A stretch of DNA of 64,000 nucleotides from Takakia lepidozioides (taxonomy: Eukaryota; Streptophyta; Takakiopsida; Takakiales; Takakiaceae): contig CM060734.1 in the NCBI GenBank assembly GCA_030704615.1, positions 1,612,001-1,676,000 of the forward strand, given 5' to 3'. This document shows, in pieces, positions 1-9,745 of the stretch (the first letter of the stretch is position 1; each line of letters starts with the position of its first letter). Below the pieces are notes generated by a model. That model saw nothing but the letters and a program-made list of their open reading frames with translations. It did no database searches and was not told the DNA's origin. The position numbers and the translations under genes are program-made.

Positions 1-255
1 TTTGCTTGGAGCTATGAGGATCTAAAAGGGATACCACCTGAAGTCTGTCAGCATAAAATTGAACTGGAACCAGGGTCAGTACCAATCAAGCAGGCGAGGT
101 ATAGAATGAATCCCAACTACGCACAGAAGGTTGGAGAAGAGATAAAGAAGTTGGCTGAGGCTAAGTTTATATACCAATAGAGTATACAACTTGGTTGTCA
201 CCCATTGTTATAGTTCCAAGAAGAATTAAGAGTATGTGTGAGAAGCTGAATGATT
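1..255 (+). pseudogene. Ty3/gypsy reverse transcriptase fragment
   Basis: Open from the first base. The translation has the start of a gypsy RT domain (YEDLKGIPPEVCQHKIELE, then RYRMNPNY and EEIKKLAEAKFIY) and runs into a stop at 178-180. Beyond the stop, shifted frames still show SPIVIVP-like and KLNDF residues, so the RT is decayed by small indels. The homology ends exactly at the CATGAGC repeats that begin module A, so the transposon probably inserted into this element. A related RT start lies at 28546-28764. The upstream gag, protease and LTR are outside the window. Confidence 0.8.
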
Positions 256-323
256 TCATGAGCCATGAGCCATGAGCGGCATGAGCCATGAGCAGAGTCG
301 TAAGTGTGGAAAAAAACATGAGC
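253..323. repeat. Left terminal CATGAGC cluster of module A
   Basis: CATGAGC occurs at 257, 264, 271, 280, 287 and 317, preceded by ATTT. The same unit occurs in the opposite orientation at the right end of the module, so the clusters behave as terminal inverted repeats made of short tandem units. They may be subterminal transposase-binding sites (inference). Confidence 0.65.
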
Positions 324-705
324 AGCACTATTTTCCGGAAATGAGTGTCCGCGGGAATAGGGTTTAGGGTGCCACGGTCATAGGGGGAGAAGGACCTCCC
401 GATGAAGGAGGTTCGGCAATGTTATTTAGAATTATATATTGAAAGGCAATGTTTCGCGAATGGTAGGGTGGTACTGCTCTGTACAATGGGGGCCCATTTC
501 AGCCTACCAGCCATTTGCAAAATTCACCCACACTCCCAATCCCAAACGAAATGAGCAATGACGCATTCTCGGAACAATGGACACAGAATAGAATAAAAAG
601 AGGGCACAATGAGGTTTTTATTGATCCACATGAATTGCATTTGAAGCACGTCTACTGTGCTGATTGTGCCCTCAAATCTTGAGCCCTGTGCCTACTGAAT
701 ACAAG
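324..705. other. Non-coding left subterminal region of module A
   Basis: No supported gene. It contains one GGGTTTAGGGT string near 359 and CCACGGTCATAGG at 372-384; the latter string recurs at about 22189. No other structure was recognised. Confidence 0.4.
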
Positions 706-1743
706 TCACGTTGTCAATGGGACTTCGACTGCTCTCAGAACTAGCTCATGAGTCCTGGGGCTCCTCCATGTAAAGTCGATTGCAGCCGTTGTACCGCCCC
801 TAGTGATGTTCACCACAATGTCCTGCCCTTCAATCATACCACCATCGAATATGGAAATCTTCACGTTTTCGACGTCGTCCACACCAATGCGAATGTCCCC
901 ATACAATGGAGAAGAGGAGCGCACTCCTCGAGGAGAATAGGTCTCTCCGATGGAGTCCACCCACGTCCAGTGGCAGCAGTTCCACCGCAACAGCATAGCA
1001 GTGCGCCTTCTTCTGCATGGGTGACCGTCGTAGCTGGGAAAATCGGAATCGAGGATGCGCAGGAGCCACGGACTCCTCAAACCAAGATCGTCACCCCGCT
1101 CGAAGGCGTAGTGGCCTACGATATACTCCAAAAGCCACCAATGTTTCCAACAATCGAACCAGTATCTTCTGTGTAATCTGTGTACCAGATAACAATGTCT
1201 CCCGATGTGGCCGAATACATTGCATAATCGATGCCTCCAAAAGGGGCAGTCGTCCCGGTTCCGGAAGCACGGCATCCTTGCAAAGGAGGACCTGAGGACG
1301 ACTTGGATGCCGATGACCTTGCGGACAGCTACGAAGCCCTTAGATTTTGGAAAAGATACGAAGCGGAAGAGCAGTCCGGCCTCCAAAATGGAGCATTGGG
1401 TCACACGTACCACCGACGGAGGTGGAACGTGTTCATCACGCCAGCGGTGGATGAAGCCATACATCTTTCTCATCAACAAGTTATAGTTTGAGATCTGCCA
1501 CCGAAGTCCATCCCCCGGATGGAAATTCGGCGCCGCATTTACATCGAAGAGGGGATGGACTTCGTCGTGTCCAGTGGCTATCGGCCACCTGGCAGGTGCC
1601 CTGGAATGTACCTCACTTTCTGTATGACTGTGTTTCAATGGTTGAATAACTCTCGGATTTGGCCCACTGTTTACAATTTGATGTCTCATTTCTACAATTT
1701 GTCTGTCTGGTTGAATAAGCAGAGTAACCGGTATGTGAGTCAT
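706..1743 (-). CDS. Uncharacterised 345-codon open frame at the module A left end
   Basis: An uninterrupted 1038-bp frame whose C-terminal third looks protein-like (IRIGVDDVENVKISIFDGG, then EGQDIVVNITRGGTTAAIDF). The central part is doubtful: between about 950 and 1290 other frames on both strands are also long and open. One of them, on the minus strand near 1130-1290, reads SGDIVIWYTDYTEDTGSIVG and looks at least as good. The true gene may therefore be spliced or frameshifted across minus-strand frames. The product is not recognised. It lies outside palindrome array I, at the far end of the element, and no counterpart was seen in module B. Confidence 0.35.
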   Translation of the reverse strand: MTHIPVTLLIQPDRQIVEMRHQIVNSGPNPRVIQPLKHSHTESEVHSRAPARWPIATGHDEVHPLFDVNAAPNFHPGDGLRWQISNYNLLMRKMYGFIHRWRDEHVPPPSVVRVTQCSILEAGLLFRFVSFPKSKGFVAVRKVIGIQVVLRSSFARMPCFRNRDDCPFWRHRLCNVFGHIGRHCYLVHRLHRRYWFDCWKHWWLLEYIVGHYAFERGDDLGLRSPWLLRILDSDFPSYDGHPCRRRRTAMLLRWNCCHWTWVDSIGETYSPRGVRSSSPLYGDIRIGVDDVENVKISIFDGGMIEGQDIVVNITRGGTTAAIDFTWRSPRTHELVLRAVEVPLTT

Positions 1744-1782
1744 GTGTCAAGAATATACCAGAGTAACGCCATGTCGGACATT

Positions 1783-2505
1783 GAAATGCGGGTTTCCATG
1801 TCGGCATCGAAATGCGGTGTCGGGATCGAATGCCCATTTCCATGTCCGCATCGAAATGCGGCACATGTTTTTATCGGGCATTTCCATGTGGGACAAGAAA
1901 ATGCGGTGCATCATTTCCGTCCAGGTACACGAAATACCAACACGGGTCTATAAATTGATCAGAAAACGAGGTTGGCATTGCAAATGCGGCGACGCATTTC
2001 CAGCTTGGCAATGGAAACTTCTTTTGGACAAGGGAATGCGGTGCCGCATTTCCGTCCAACACTTCGAAAAGTGCACCTATTTCCGACCAGCGCGATGGAA
2101 TGCGTTACCGCATTTCCGAGAGAGGGTCTGCAAATTGACAAATTGCGATGTCCGTTCTGGAAATGCGGCGCCGCATTTCCATGTCCGTCATCGACTTTTT
2201 TTACAATGGAATGCGGTGCCAGTTTTTGCTGATGGGTCTGCAGTTCGAACAACACCATCCCCAATATGGAAATGCGGCACCGCATTTCAATCCCGCATGT
2301 CGGCCCTTGTTCGACCTCCTTGTTCGACCTCTGTAAGCGTGGTGGCATCCATGCAATGAGCGGGAGAGGCCAAAACTGGCGTGTGGACAAAGGAAATTTT
2401 GGAAATGCGGCACCGCATTCCAATTCAGATTACTTTTTACTATGCCAACATTGAAATGGAAAAATTAGTCCCTCCCCTGTTTTGGAAATGCGGTGCCGCA
2501 TTTCC
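1783..2505. repeat. Palindrome array I of module A
   Basis: About a dozen more or less decayed copies of a palindrome with arms GAAATGCGG and CCGCATTTC around a two-base centre. The better copies lie near 1981, 2034, 2098, 2159, 2270, 2401 and 2484. The copy at 2484-2505 is a perfect 22-bp palindrome apart from its centre TG. Spacing between 1981 and 2270 is about 50-65 bp. Short ORFs here are by-products of the repeat. The array lies just downstream of the leftward ParB-like/methyltransferase gene. Confidence 0.9.
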
Positions 2506-2691
2506 AAAAGAGGTTTTAGAGTTGCCAAAATTTTGGAAATGCCTGACCCATTTCTGATTTTGGGAGCGTCCTGGTTTGGGCGATTGTGTGGCTGGAATGC
2601 ACACTGGAGAGGGGTCACGAATGTCGGGCAGAATTTTCTTTATATACTCTGGAAGAGAATTTACATTTACAGAGACTTCATTAAAATTCTA

Positions 2692-3460
2692 TTAATCTTG
2701 AAAATCATCGGAATCCTCATCCTGTTCTAGACTGTCCTGCTCCTCCTCCACCCCCTCAGTGCCTCTCTCATCTCCAGCGGACTGCTCGTTGGCCAGGCTT
2801 TCGAAAATCCCATCTTCCCCTTGCGGAACTGTCCATCTCACCTCCGTTGGGTCGTCTTCCTCCCTGTCTGCGTCGCTCTCATCCGCTGAATCACATATGT
2901 ACTTTCGTACCCGTCTACCTGTCTGAGCTGCTGCCAACTCTTCCTTATCCTTCTGTCCTCCCTAGCCCTCTCCAAAATCTGCTCTACTTTACTGGGATTC
3001 TCACTTCTTCTAATCGCTGTATTTGCGAGTTTAGCTGCATAACTAGGAAGGGAGTAGTCCCTCACCGGGCTCGTCATGAAGTCGGCCCTCGCAAAGAACG
3101 GGACATTCTTCCTGGCAGGAAGTGTAGGCCCTACATGTTTCGACCCGGACCCTGCAATCCTGCACATGACAATCATCAACGAGACTAATGAGAACCACAG
3201 TCGGGAAATTCCTTTGACATAAATGACCCAGAAGGCTTTGCAAACTTACAATGTTTGCACTCACTCGTATTCCGGGTTCTCCCTGCATCAATGTCCACTG
3301 TGTCTTCCTCGGACTCCGACGAATCCGAGGAGACTTCCGCTCTGTCGGAGCCTTCACATTCCGTTGCAGCCCCTCCAGATGGGATCCCACACGGATGAAT
3401 CCTCCTCGTAGGCAAAGAGGTGCCGGTCGGAAAACCGCCCAGCCCACATTGAGGCACCTG
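2692..3460 (-). CDS. Acidic C-terminal tail of the module A ParB-methyltransferase gene
   Basis: Coding-like frames include DRAEVSSDSSESEEDTVDID, then SECKHCKFAKPSGSF, then NPSKVEQILERAREDRR, and a final segment from AAAQTGRRVRKYICDSADES to DEDSDDFQD and stop. The last step needs a one-base shift near 2950-2970. No known domain was recognised. The strong acidity suggests a disordered tail. Confidence 0.45.
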
Positions 3461-6400
3461 TTACAATGCCATCCACACATTACCACATGGCGCTTCAGAT
3501 GTTGCGAACTACATCCTAACGAGAATTTGCAGAACAGCAGAGATCAAGATTCTGCATACCTGTCCCACAGATGAGGTCCAGCACTGTGCCCTCCACGTCT
3601 GTGCATGTCTCCATAATTGTCTGAATGAAGGCAGGGCTCCGAGTCCGTGAGTACCGCAGGGGTTCCGTTGAAGTGAGGCTATGAGGGAGAAGTTCCTTGG
3701 GAACGTTGTTGAACAGAACGTCGTAATCGAGTGGGTCGCAGTTCGGGTCAACCTTTCCTCCCTCCTTCCGGAAAGCAAAGGTGGAGTTTTCCTTCACAAA
3801 GCAGTATGCATCGAACTGCTTCGTCTGCATACACAGGGGGAAACGATTAGAAACCGAATGCGGCACCGCATTTGAAAGCACCCAAGCAAATGAATGGACG
3901 AGTGCCAGTGTCGTAATCACCTTCTTCCCTTCCGACCGAAGGCCCAGTGTTGATGCACGTCCACTTCTTTTTCAGAATCGGGACGGCGCTCTTGCGGGTC
4001 CACTTCGCAATTCCTGTCTGAGTGTTTTTTCCTCTGCTCGCCAGGACAACCACACAGCCTCTGTCGTCCAACACCATGCGGGCAAGCCCGAATCCTTTCT
4101 TCCAAAAAGTCCTCCGAGTACCTGTTCCAAGATGGCAAAGCTTGCAGTCCTTCCACAGGCTCTCCGTCCGGAATATCCAAGATGATCATATCGCAAGACC
4201 ACTCGGTGGCATTTCCGCCCCTCCTACAATCCTTGTCTGCACACACCCTCTCAAAGAACGAGACCATTCTGAAATCCTGGGGTGTCGGAAGGCTCTTCGG
4301 CAGTCGCCTTCTTCAGTGCTCTGCCCTTTCAGACCCTCCATGGTCTTCATGTATGCCAACTTGGCTGCCCGTCCATCCAAAGCCGCCAAGAAACTCTCAT
4401 TTACACACTGGACTACAGTTTCGGGAGCCACTTTCGGCCTCTTCATTTCCACCGGCTCGAAAGGGTGCCCCCCTGGGGGTTGAAGAGTGCCTTCTTTGCC
4501 GAGCCAGTTCTCGTGCCTCTCGTGACAACGGTGGGCACAGGGGAGGCAGCCTGCGTTTGGGGGGGTGGGCTGGTTGCAAAGTCTCCATCGGAGTCCTCTT
4601 CCTCACCCTCTTCCTGAACAGGCTGTTTCTGCTTCTTCGTTTTGGCGGGTGTCACAACAGCTGCTCCTTGCTGGCGAGTCCTCTTCTTCGACCCCTTCTG
4701 TTGGGCCTGCACAGCTGCATCCACCGTCTTTTGTGCCATCTCAGCTGCCTTTCTGGATTCTTCCAGAGCAGCAGATTCCTTTGCCGACTTTGGCCCAGCA
4801 GGGACACGTCTTTCCTTTCTCTTCTCTTCTGCCAAGGCGTGCAGATCTTTCTCAGACTCGTCAACAATACCGCCAGACATGTCCAGGTACCACGGGCATC
4901 CAACGAGATGCGCGGGATGCCATTGTTTCTGCATCTCGGGTGTGTAGACACAGCTTGGGCCCGCCACGGTCCAAGCCATGAAGAACGGGGGCTCTTGAGC
5001 CAGGGCCCCTGTCTGAAGGAGCACGTATTTCATATACCTGCAAGGCAGTCAGCATGCGTGAGCAAAATTGAGACCAACCTACTGGCAGAGTGCCACCGAA
5101 AACATAAAATGCGAATGCGGTGCCGCATTTCCGAGACAAACCTCGTAACCAGGCTTCGCATACAAGGGCAGCTGTGCTTCACCTGTAAACAATTCGCATT
5201 GCAGCTTTCCCCTCCTCCCTGATGTGTAAACTCCACGCTCCTTCTTGCTGTCTGTAGCTCTCTGGCGAAAAGGTTGTCCTTGTACGCACATCTGAAACGT
5301 GTCACGTAGTCTTCCAATGTCTGTGTTCCATCCCATTTGACGTACAAGCCGAACGAATTTGTGTGCATTACGACTTGCTCCTTGCATTCGACATTACCTG
5401 CGATTCCCAAATGCATTGTCACGTAGCAGTTCAGGGAATTCATGTCAGAAAAGCAAATCTGGGGAAGTACCTTGAATTACCTGGAACCACCAAGTCATAC
5501 GGTTGAGCCACACATCCACTGCAGGGTCGGAAACTTCCAGTGGAAAAGACCACATTGTCCTTATGCTCTCGGATGCATTCCAGATCGACAGCCACCGTGT
5601 CTGCCATTTCCGATCCAATGTCAGTGGCTGGAAGAGAGTGGCTATTGCTAGGAAGGAAATTCAGTGCATTGAAACCTCACCTTCTCTTTCGCCTCCACAC
5701 ATGCCGTTGAGAGGTGATGCAGTTTCTCCAATTGCATGGTCGGCTGCATGGCCCGAGAATAGTTTTTGCAATCTCGGGGATGAAGTCCTTTCCAAGTGCC
5801 GGATCTGCAATTGCCACCAGCTTCACAAGCTTTGACTTGTATTTGGTTCTGGACTTGACACCGGCTTCCTTCAAGTGCTCAGTCAATGACTGCAACGTTT
5901 TGACCTGCCCCTCACTTTCCATGAAGAAGCGTTTGGCATGGGCCAAATCCAGCTTGATGTTTGACTGCCAACAAAAACATGCAGAAGCGTTACATTCGAT
6001 TCATGTGGAAACATTACTGGAAATTGGGGAAGGATGAGCAGAGGGAAATTGGAGCACGACTTACTTCGTATATCACCTCCACCATTCCATCCATAGTGAG
6101 ACGATACCATGTCCGGTCTGTTTTTGCAACGGCTTTCTGAATGAGCTCGGCTCCAGCATTTCCGCAAACATCTGCGGATCAGTAAGACCAGTTTTCCTCA
6201 CCCTGTACAGCATATGTGCCATGTGGGTATGCACGTACGCATTCTCAGTGACCCTGCAAGGCACACTCTCCAGTTCAGTACACGGAAGCACGGAATCAAA
6301 CCAGAATGGAAACCGAAATGCGGCACCGCATTTCGAATGTGCTAGGGAGGGTATGAGTATCTTACGAGTTGAGGTCCGCCATGGCATTCTTGAGGAGGGA

Positions 6401-7956
6401 GGAGTCTGCCGCCTTCACCTTGAGGATGACACACTCCACCATGTAATGCCAGCCAATGTGCTTGGCATGGTTCTGCTTGATGTACTCCCACCAGGCGAGA
6501 AGTCGGTGATTCCCGTCCCACACAAAGAACATTTTTCCCGACATATGGCCGAAGTCGGGATCACCCTTCAGCGTCGCCTCGAATTCGTGGTTGCGAGTGT
6601 GCCAGTGGGTATCCCGTTGACAATTCATCGGCAGTGGGTCCACGGGTTTCGCCGTCCTCATTCTCATGGAAACGTAAAACGCTGCCGATCCCAGACGGTA
6701 CCCTTCTCGAAATGCGAACTTGAGCTTATCCACATCTCCGGGAAGGGCCTGCCTGACGATGGGAAGGGAGACCATGCGACAGAGTGGGATTCGAAGAGTC
6801 CGCTGGAATACCCTGCTGCCCAGAACTCTGCCAATGCTACTGTGTGTCTCCTCCAACATTTTATCCGCTGCACTTTTGAAATCCTCCGGAGACATGTCTG
6901 TAGGTGCCGGTAGTGGCTGAGCAGCTGGAGCATCCTCAACTGGAGCTGCACTCTGGGGCCTGTGTGCGGGCAATTCTGCCATGCAGAGGCCTCCTCCGGG
7001 CCTGCTAGCTCATCGGTGGTGAGGTCTGCTGCGAACGTTCAGCGGCAGCACCTCCTCCGGTACCAAATCGAGATCAACGGTCGATCCCATTGCCTTCGCT
7101 GCAGCAGAGTCGGCCCCAACATCTGCAGGCGGGAAATCCTCCAGGAACTGAGCTTCAGCTCGTGGAAGCGGTTTTGCGGGAGATTGTTCGCCGTCGCCCT
7201 GATTGCCTTCTGCTTCCTCATCCTTGCAGGTGAAGGTGTCTGCTGCAATTGAATCTGTCTTCTACCCTGCTGCTTCATTCGCGTTGGGGGGGGTGAATCG
7301 GCCTGAGCCGGTTCAGAAGCCAGTAGAGGGACGGGCTGCTTCTTCTTCGACTTTGCTGGAGAAGGGCCCGACCCTGCTGGCGATTCTCCATGATCGAAGA
7401 ACGCGAGTCGATCTCTGAGACTTTGAACTTGCCCTTCGAAGACGCGTCTTTGAATCGCAGAGGGCTAGGCCCGGCAGGAGTACCCGCGCTCGGGGATCGG
7501 GTGGGTGTACGTGCTGCAGCTAGCTCCTCGGACTCTTCCTGCGGCTCTTCGGATTCCTGCGATCCCTCCAGCACGTCCACCTTTCCTGTTAGGCATGCAA
7601 ACATGTTCTGCATTCAAGTCTCCTAGCATTCAGTCTAAGAATTACAGAAGCAAAATGGGGGGTTCGGTGCTCGATCAGCTGCGCGCAGCCCGATCGCATG
7701 GAGCTCTCACTGGTGGCTGGGTTGCCTGAGTGGCCTGCTGCTCGGAGATGGCAATCTCCTCCTGTAGACGCATCTGCTTCCTCCCCTTCGGCATTGGCCT
7801 ACGTCCGAAGTATAATTTCCGGAGCTTGCGACGAGGTCTCCTGTCTGGTGCACGAACTCCCCCCCTCTCAGGTTCGAGCATAAGAAGAACAGAGAGAGGG
7901 AAAAGGGGCAAAGAGTGCAGATGGAAAGGGCGCGAGAGGGGTGACTGAGGAGACAC
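2692..7956 (-). CDS. ParB-like domain plus N6/N4-type DNA methyltransferase fusion (spliced, frames partly broken)
   Basis: A leftward spliced gene read from about 7956 down to 2692. Order: a basic N-terminal segment (7675-7956), an acidic low-complexity linker (about 7000-7610), a ParB/Srx-like domain (6366-6982), a helical middle region (5677-6253), further coding at 5037-5440, a Lys/Glu-rich linker (4443-5033), a methyltransferase-like domain (about 3480-4267) and an acidic Ser/Glu tail with a CKHC motif (2692-3460). The join 6366 to 6253 keeps the frame and gives NS then VTENAYVHTHMAHMLY. At least three places (near 5260, 4090 and 2960) need a one-base shift to link good coding frames, so the copy is decayed or the assembly has indels. 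ParB-methyltransferase fusions are known in phages and bacteria. Expected role: recognising and possibly methylating the element's palindromes (inference). Confidence 0.6.
3480..4267 (-). CDS. N6/N4-type DNA methyltransferase-like domain (module A)
   Basis: Read leftward, the blocks follow the beta-class amino-methyltransferase order. First comes a catalytic-loop candidate, WSCDMIILDIPDGEPV. Then a helix and strand, RMVLDDRGCVVVLAS. Then RSPAFIQTIMETCTDVEG followed by VLDLICGTG, the SAM-binding FxGxG-like motif I. Last comes LKRHVVMCGWH. The last two are joined by a 44-bp candidate intron (3516-3559, GTATGC...TTAG), which restores the frame as GTG-GCSSQHLK. The catalytic loop has DIPD where DPPY/DPPW/NPPY is usual, so activity is doubtful. 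A one-base shift near 4081-4095 separates the loop from the next strand. Confidence 0.55.
3856..3873. promoter_or_regulatory. Module-A palindrome inside a third candidate intron
   Basis: GAATGCGGCACCGCATTT lies in a 57-bp candidate intron between the methyltransferase segments. The leftward strand shows GTGCTTTC...TATGCAG. Confidence 0.65.
5113..5132. promoter_or_regulatory. Module-A palindrome inside a second intron
   Basis: GAATGCGG-TG-CCGCATTTC lies about 10 bp downstream of the candidate donor at 5141/5142 of the leftward gene (candidate acceptor at 5038). Confidence 0.7.
6314..6335. promoter_or_regulatory. Perfect module-A palindrome inside an intron
   Basis: A 22-bp palindrome with arms CGAAATGCGG and CCGCATTTCG and centre CA. 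It lies in the 6254-6365 intron of the leftward gene, 30-50 bp after its 5' splice site. Single copies also occur in two other introns. Confidence 0.8.
6366..6982 (-). CDS. Exon with ParB/Srx-like domain (module A)
   Basis: The frame contains RIPLCRMVSLPIVRQ, DKLKFAFREGYRLG and, about 90 residues later, FFVWDGNHRLLAWWEY. This matches the ParB N-terminal layout: a short strand, an arginine, a helix ending in G, then a G-x-HR box. Here the box is DGNHR. A 5' splice site GTAAGAT follows directly (plus-strand 6365 downward). The next exon starts at 6253. The module B gene has the same blocks (IPLCRMISMPVVRPP and FYVWDGNHRLLAWMGY), so they are under shared constraint. The upstream exon boundary near 6982 is not resolved. 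Confidence 0.65.
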
Positions 7957-8232
7957 GACAAAAGTAGATGAAACGGCGGTGATGCACCACTTGGGTTCGA
8001 AAGGGTTGGACGAAAGTGTCTCCTCGTGGAGTTTGCGTCATTACGAAATTCGAATCGTTGAGGGTACGCCCGCCGTCCGAAAATCAAACATCATTATCCA
8101 ACGGTCAGGCCGCGCCGCCTCATGCCCCTTCAGTCAGATAGAGTGCCGACATGTGCAGCAATTCCGTTGCTCCACGTGTTCACATTTCAAGGCATTTCCG
8201 TCCCAGCGTCTGATGAGTTGGAGCGAGAATGC

Positions 8233-9745
8233 GAATGCGGCGCCGCATTTCCGTTAAGTACCATCACGAAGCTACACATCCGTACTTGTTGGAAGAAAAT
8301 GCGGCACCGCATTTCCGTTCCACCTTCACATACCTTAGTTGTTGAACGGAAATACGGTGCCGCATTTCCGTCCCCAGCTCCATGTATGAGATTCAGAAGG
8401 GAAATGCGGCGCCGCATTTCCGTTCCCACTTCACATACGTTAGTTGATGAATGGAAATGCCGTGCCACATTTCCGTTCGGGAAAGTATAGAGGTCTCACC
8501 TGGACAGAAATGCGGTGTCGCATTTCCGGTCTGGAAAGGTTGAAGGTCTCACATGGATGGAAAGGCAAACATTTCCGTAGCACAGCTCCAGGCCGAATAT
8601 ACAAAACGGAAATGCGGCGCCGCATTTCCGTTCGAGAATGTCGGAAGGTGCGACTCGAACGGAAATGCGGTGCCGCATTTCTGTACCCGTTGCGCACGAT
8701 TTTCAGTCAGAATGGAAATGCGGTACCGCATTTCCGTTCTGTAGAGTATTAACGTGACGCTGGCGGAAATGCCTTCCCGCATTTTCGTTCCACAGCTCCA
8801 TGCCTCACATACAAAACGGAAATGCGGTGCCGCATTTCCGTTTTGGAATGTCGGATGGTGGGACGACGGAAATGCGGTACCGCATTTCAATTCCGATGTT
8901 TCAGGATATTTCATCAGAACGGAAATGCGGTGCCGCATTTCCCTTTTAAATCTAATACATTCCGTTCTGGAATGTTGGGAGGTGCGACTCGGATGGAAAT
9001 GCGCTGCCGCATTTCAGTTCCGATGGTTTTTCAGTTTTTCGTTCCAGCGATTTCCGTTCTGCGAATTATTTCCGTTCTGGAATGATGGTAGGTGCGACTC
9101 GGATGGAAATACGGCCGCATTTCAGTTCAGATGTTCACGATTTTCAGTCAGAACGGAAATGCGGTGCCGCATTTCCGTTCTGGATAGTGTGAATGTCTCA
9201 ATCGGAATTGCGCTGTATGAAGCTGTCGGAATCTTACTCGGCTCCAGGCATCAGATACAAAATGGAAATGCGGCGCCGCATTTCCTTTATGGAATGTCGA
9301 AAAGTGCGACTCGACGGAAATGCGGTGCCGCATTTCTGTTCCCGTTGTTCATAATTCTCAATCAGAACGGAAATGCGGTACCGCATTTCCGTTCCACTTC
9401 ACATACCGTGCTTGTTGACTAGCATTTCTATCCCTCAGCTCCATGCATCAGATACAAAATGGAAATGCGGCGCCGCATTCCCGTCTGGAATGTCGAAAAG
9501 TGCGACTCGGACGGAAATGCGGTGCCGCATTTCTGTTCCCGTTGTTCATAAATCTCAATCAGAACGGAAATGCGGTACCGCATTTCCGTTCCACCTTCAC
9601 ATACCGTGCTTGCTGGATGGAAATGCGTTACCGCATTTCCGTTCTGGAGAGTATAAAGGTTTCCCCCGGACGGAAACTCGGTGCCGCATTTCCGTCGCTC
9701 TGTGCATGACCAAGATGCAATACGGAAATGCGGCGCCGTATTTCC
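8233..9745. repeat. Palindrome array II between the divergent genes of module A
   Basis: About 26 copies of GGAAATGCGG-NN-CCGCATTTCC, often extended outward to ACGG...CCGT. Centres are almost always CA, CG, TG or TA. From about 8608 to 8920 and 9262 to 9722 the copies repeat every 48-55 bp, mostly 52-53. Intervening sequences are themselves related. A three-copy block at 9262-9390 recurs at 9460-9587. The array fills the space between the start of the leftward ParB-like gene and the rightward transposase, where promoters are expected. Proposed role: a multi-site operator or centromere-like (parS-like) binding region. Confidence 0.95.

Noticed and set aside
355-372. Telomere-like GGGTTTAGGGT
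   Set aside because: A single partial copy without tandem repetition.
8233-9745. CRISPR-like array: regularly spaced 22-bp repeats
   Set aside because: The sequence is eukaryotic. The repeats are full palindromes with variable centres, the 'spacers' are related to one another, and there are no cas genes.
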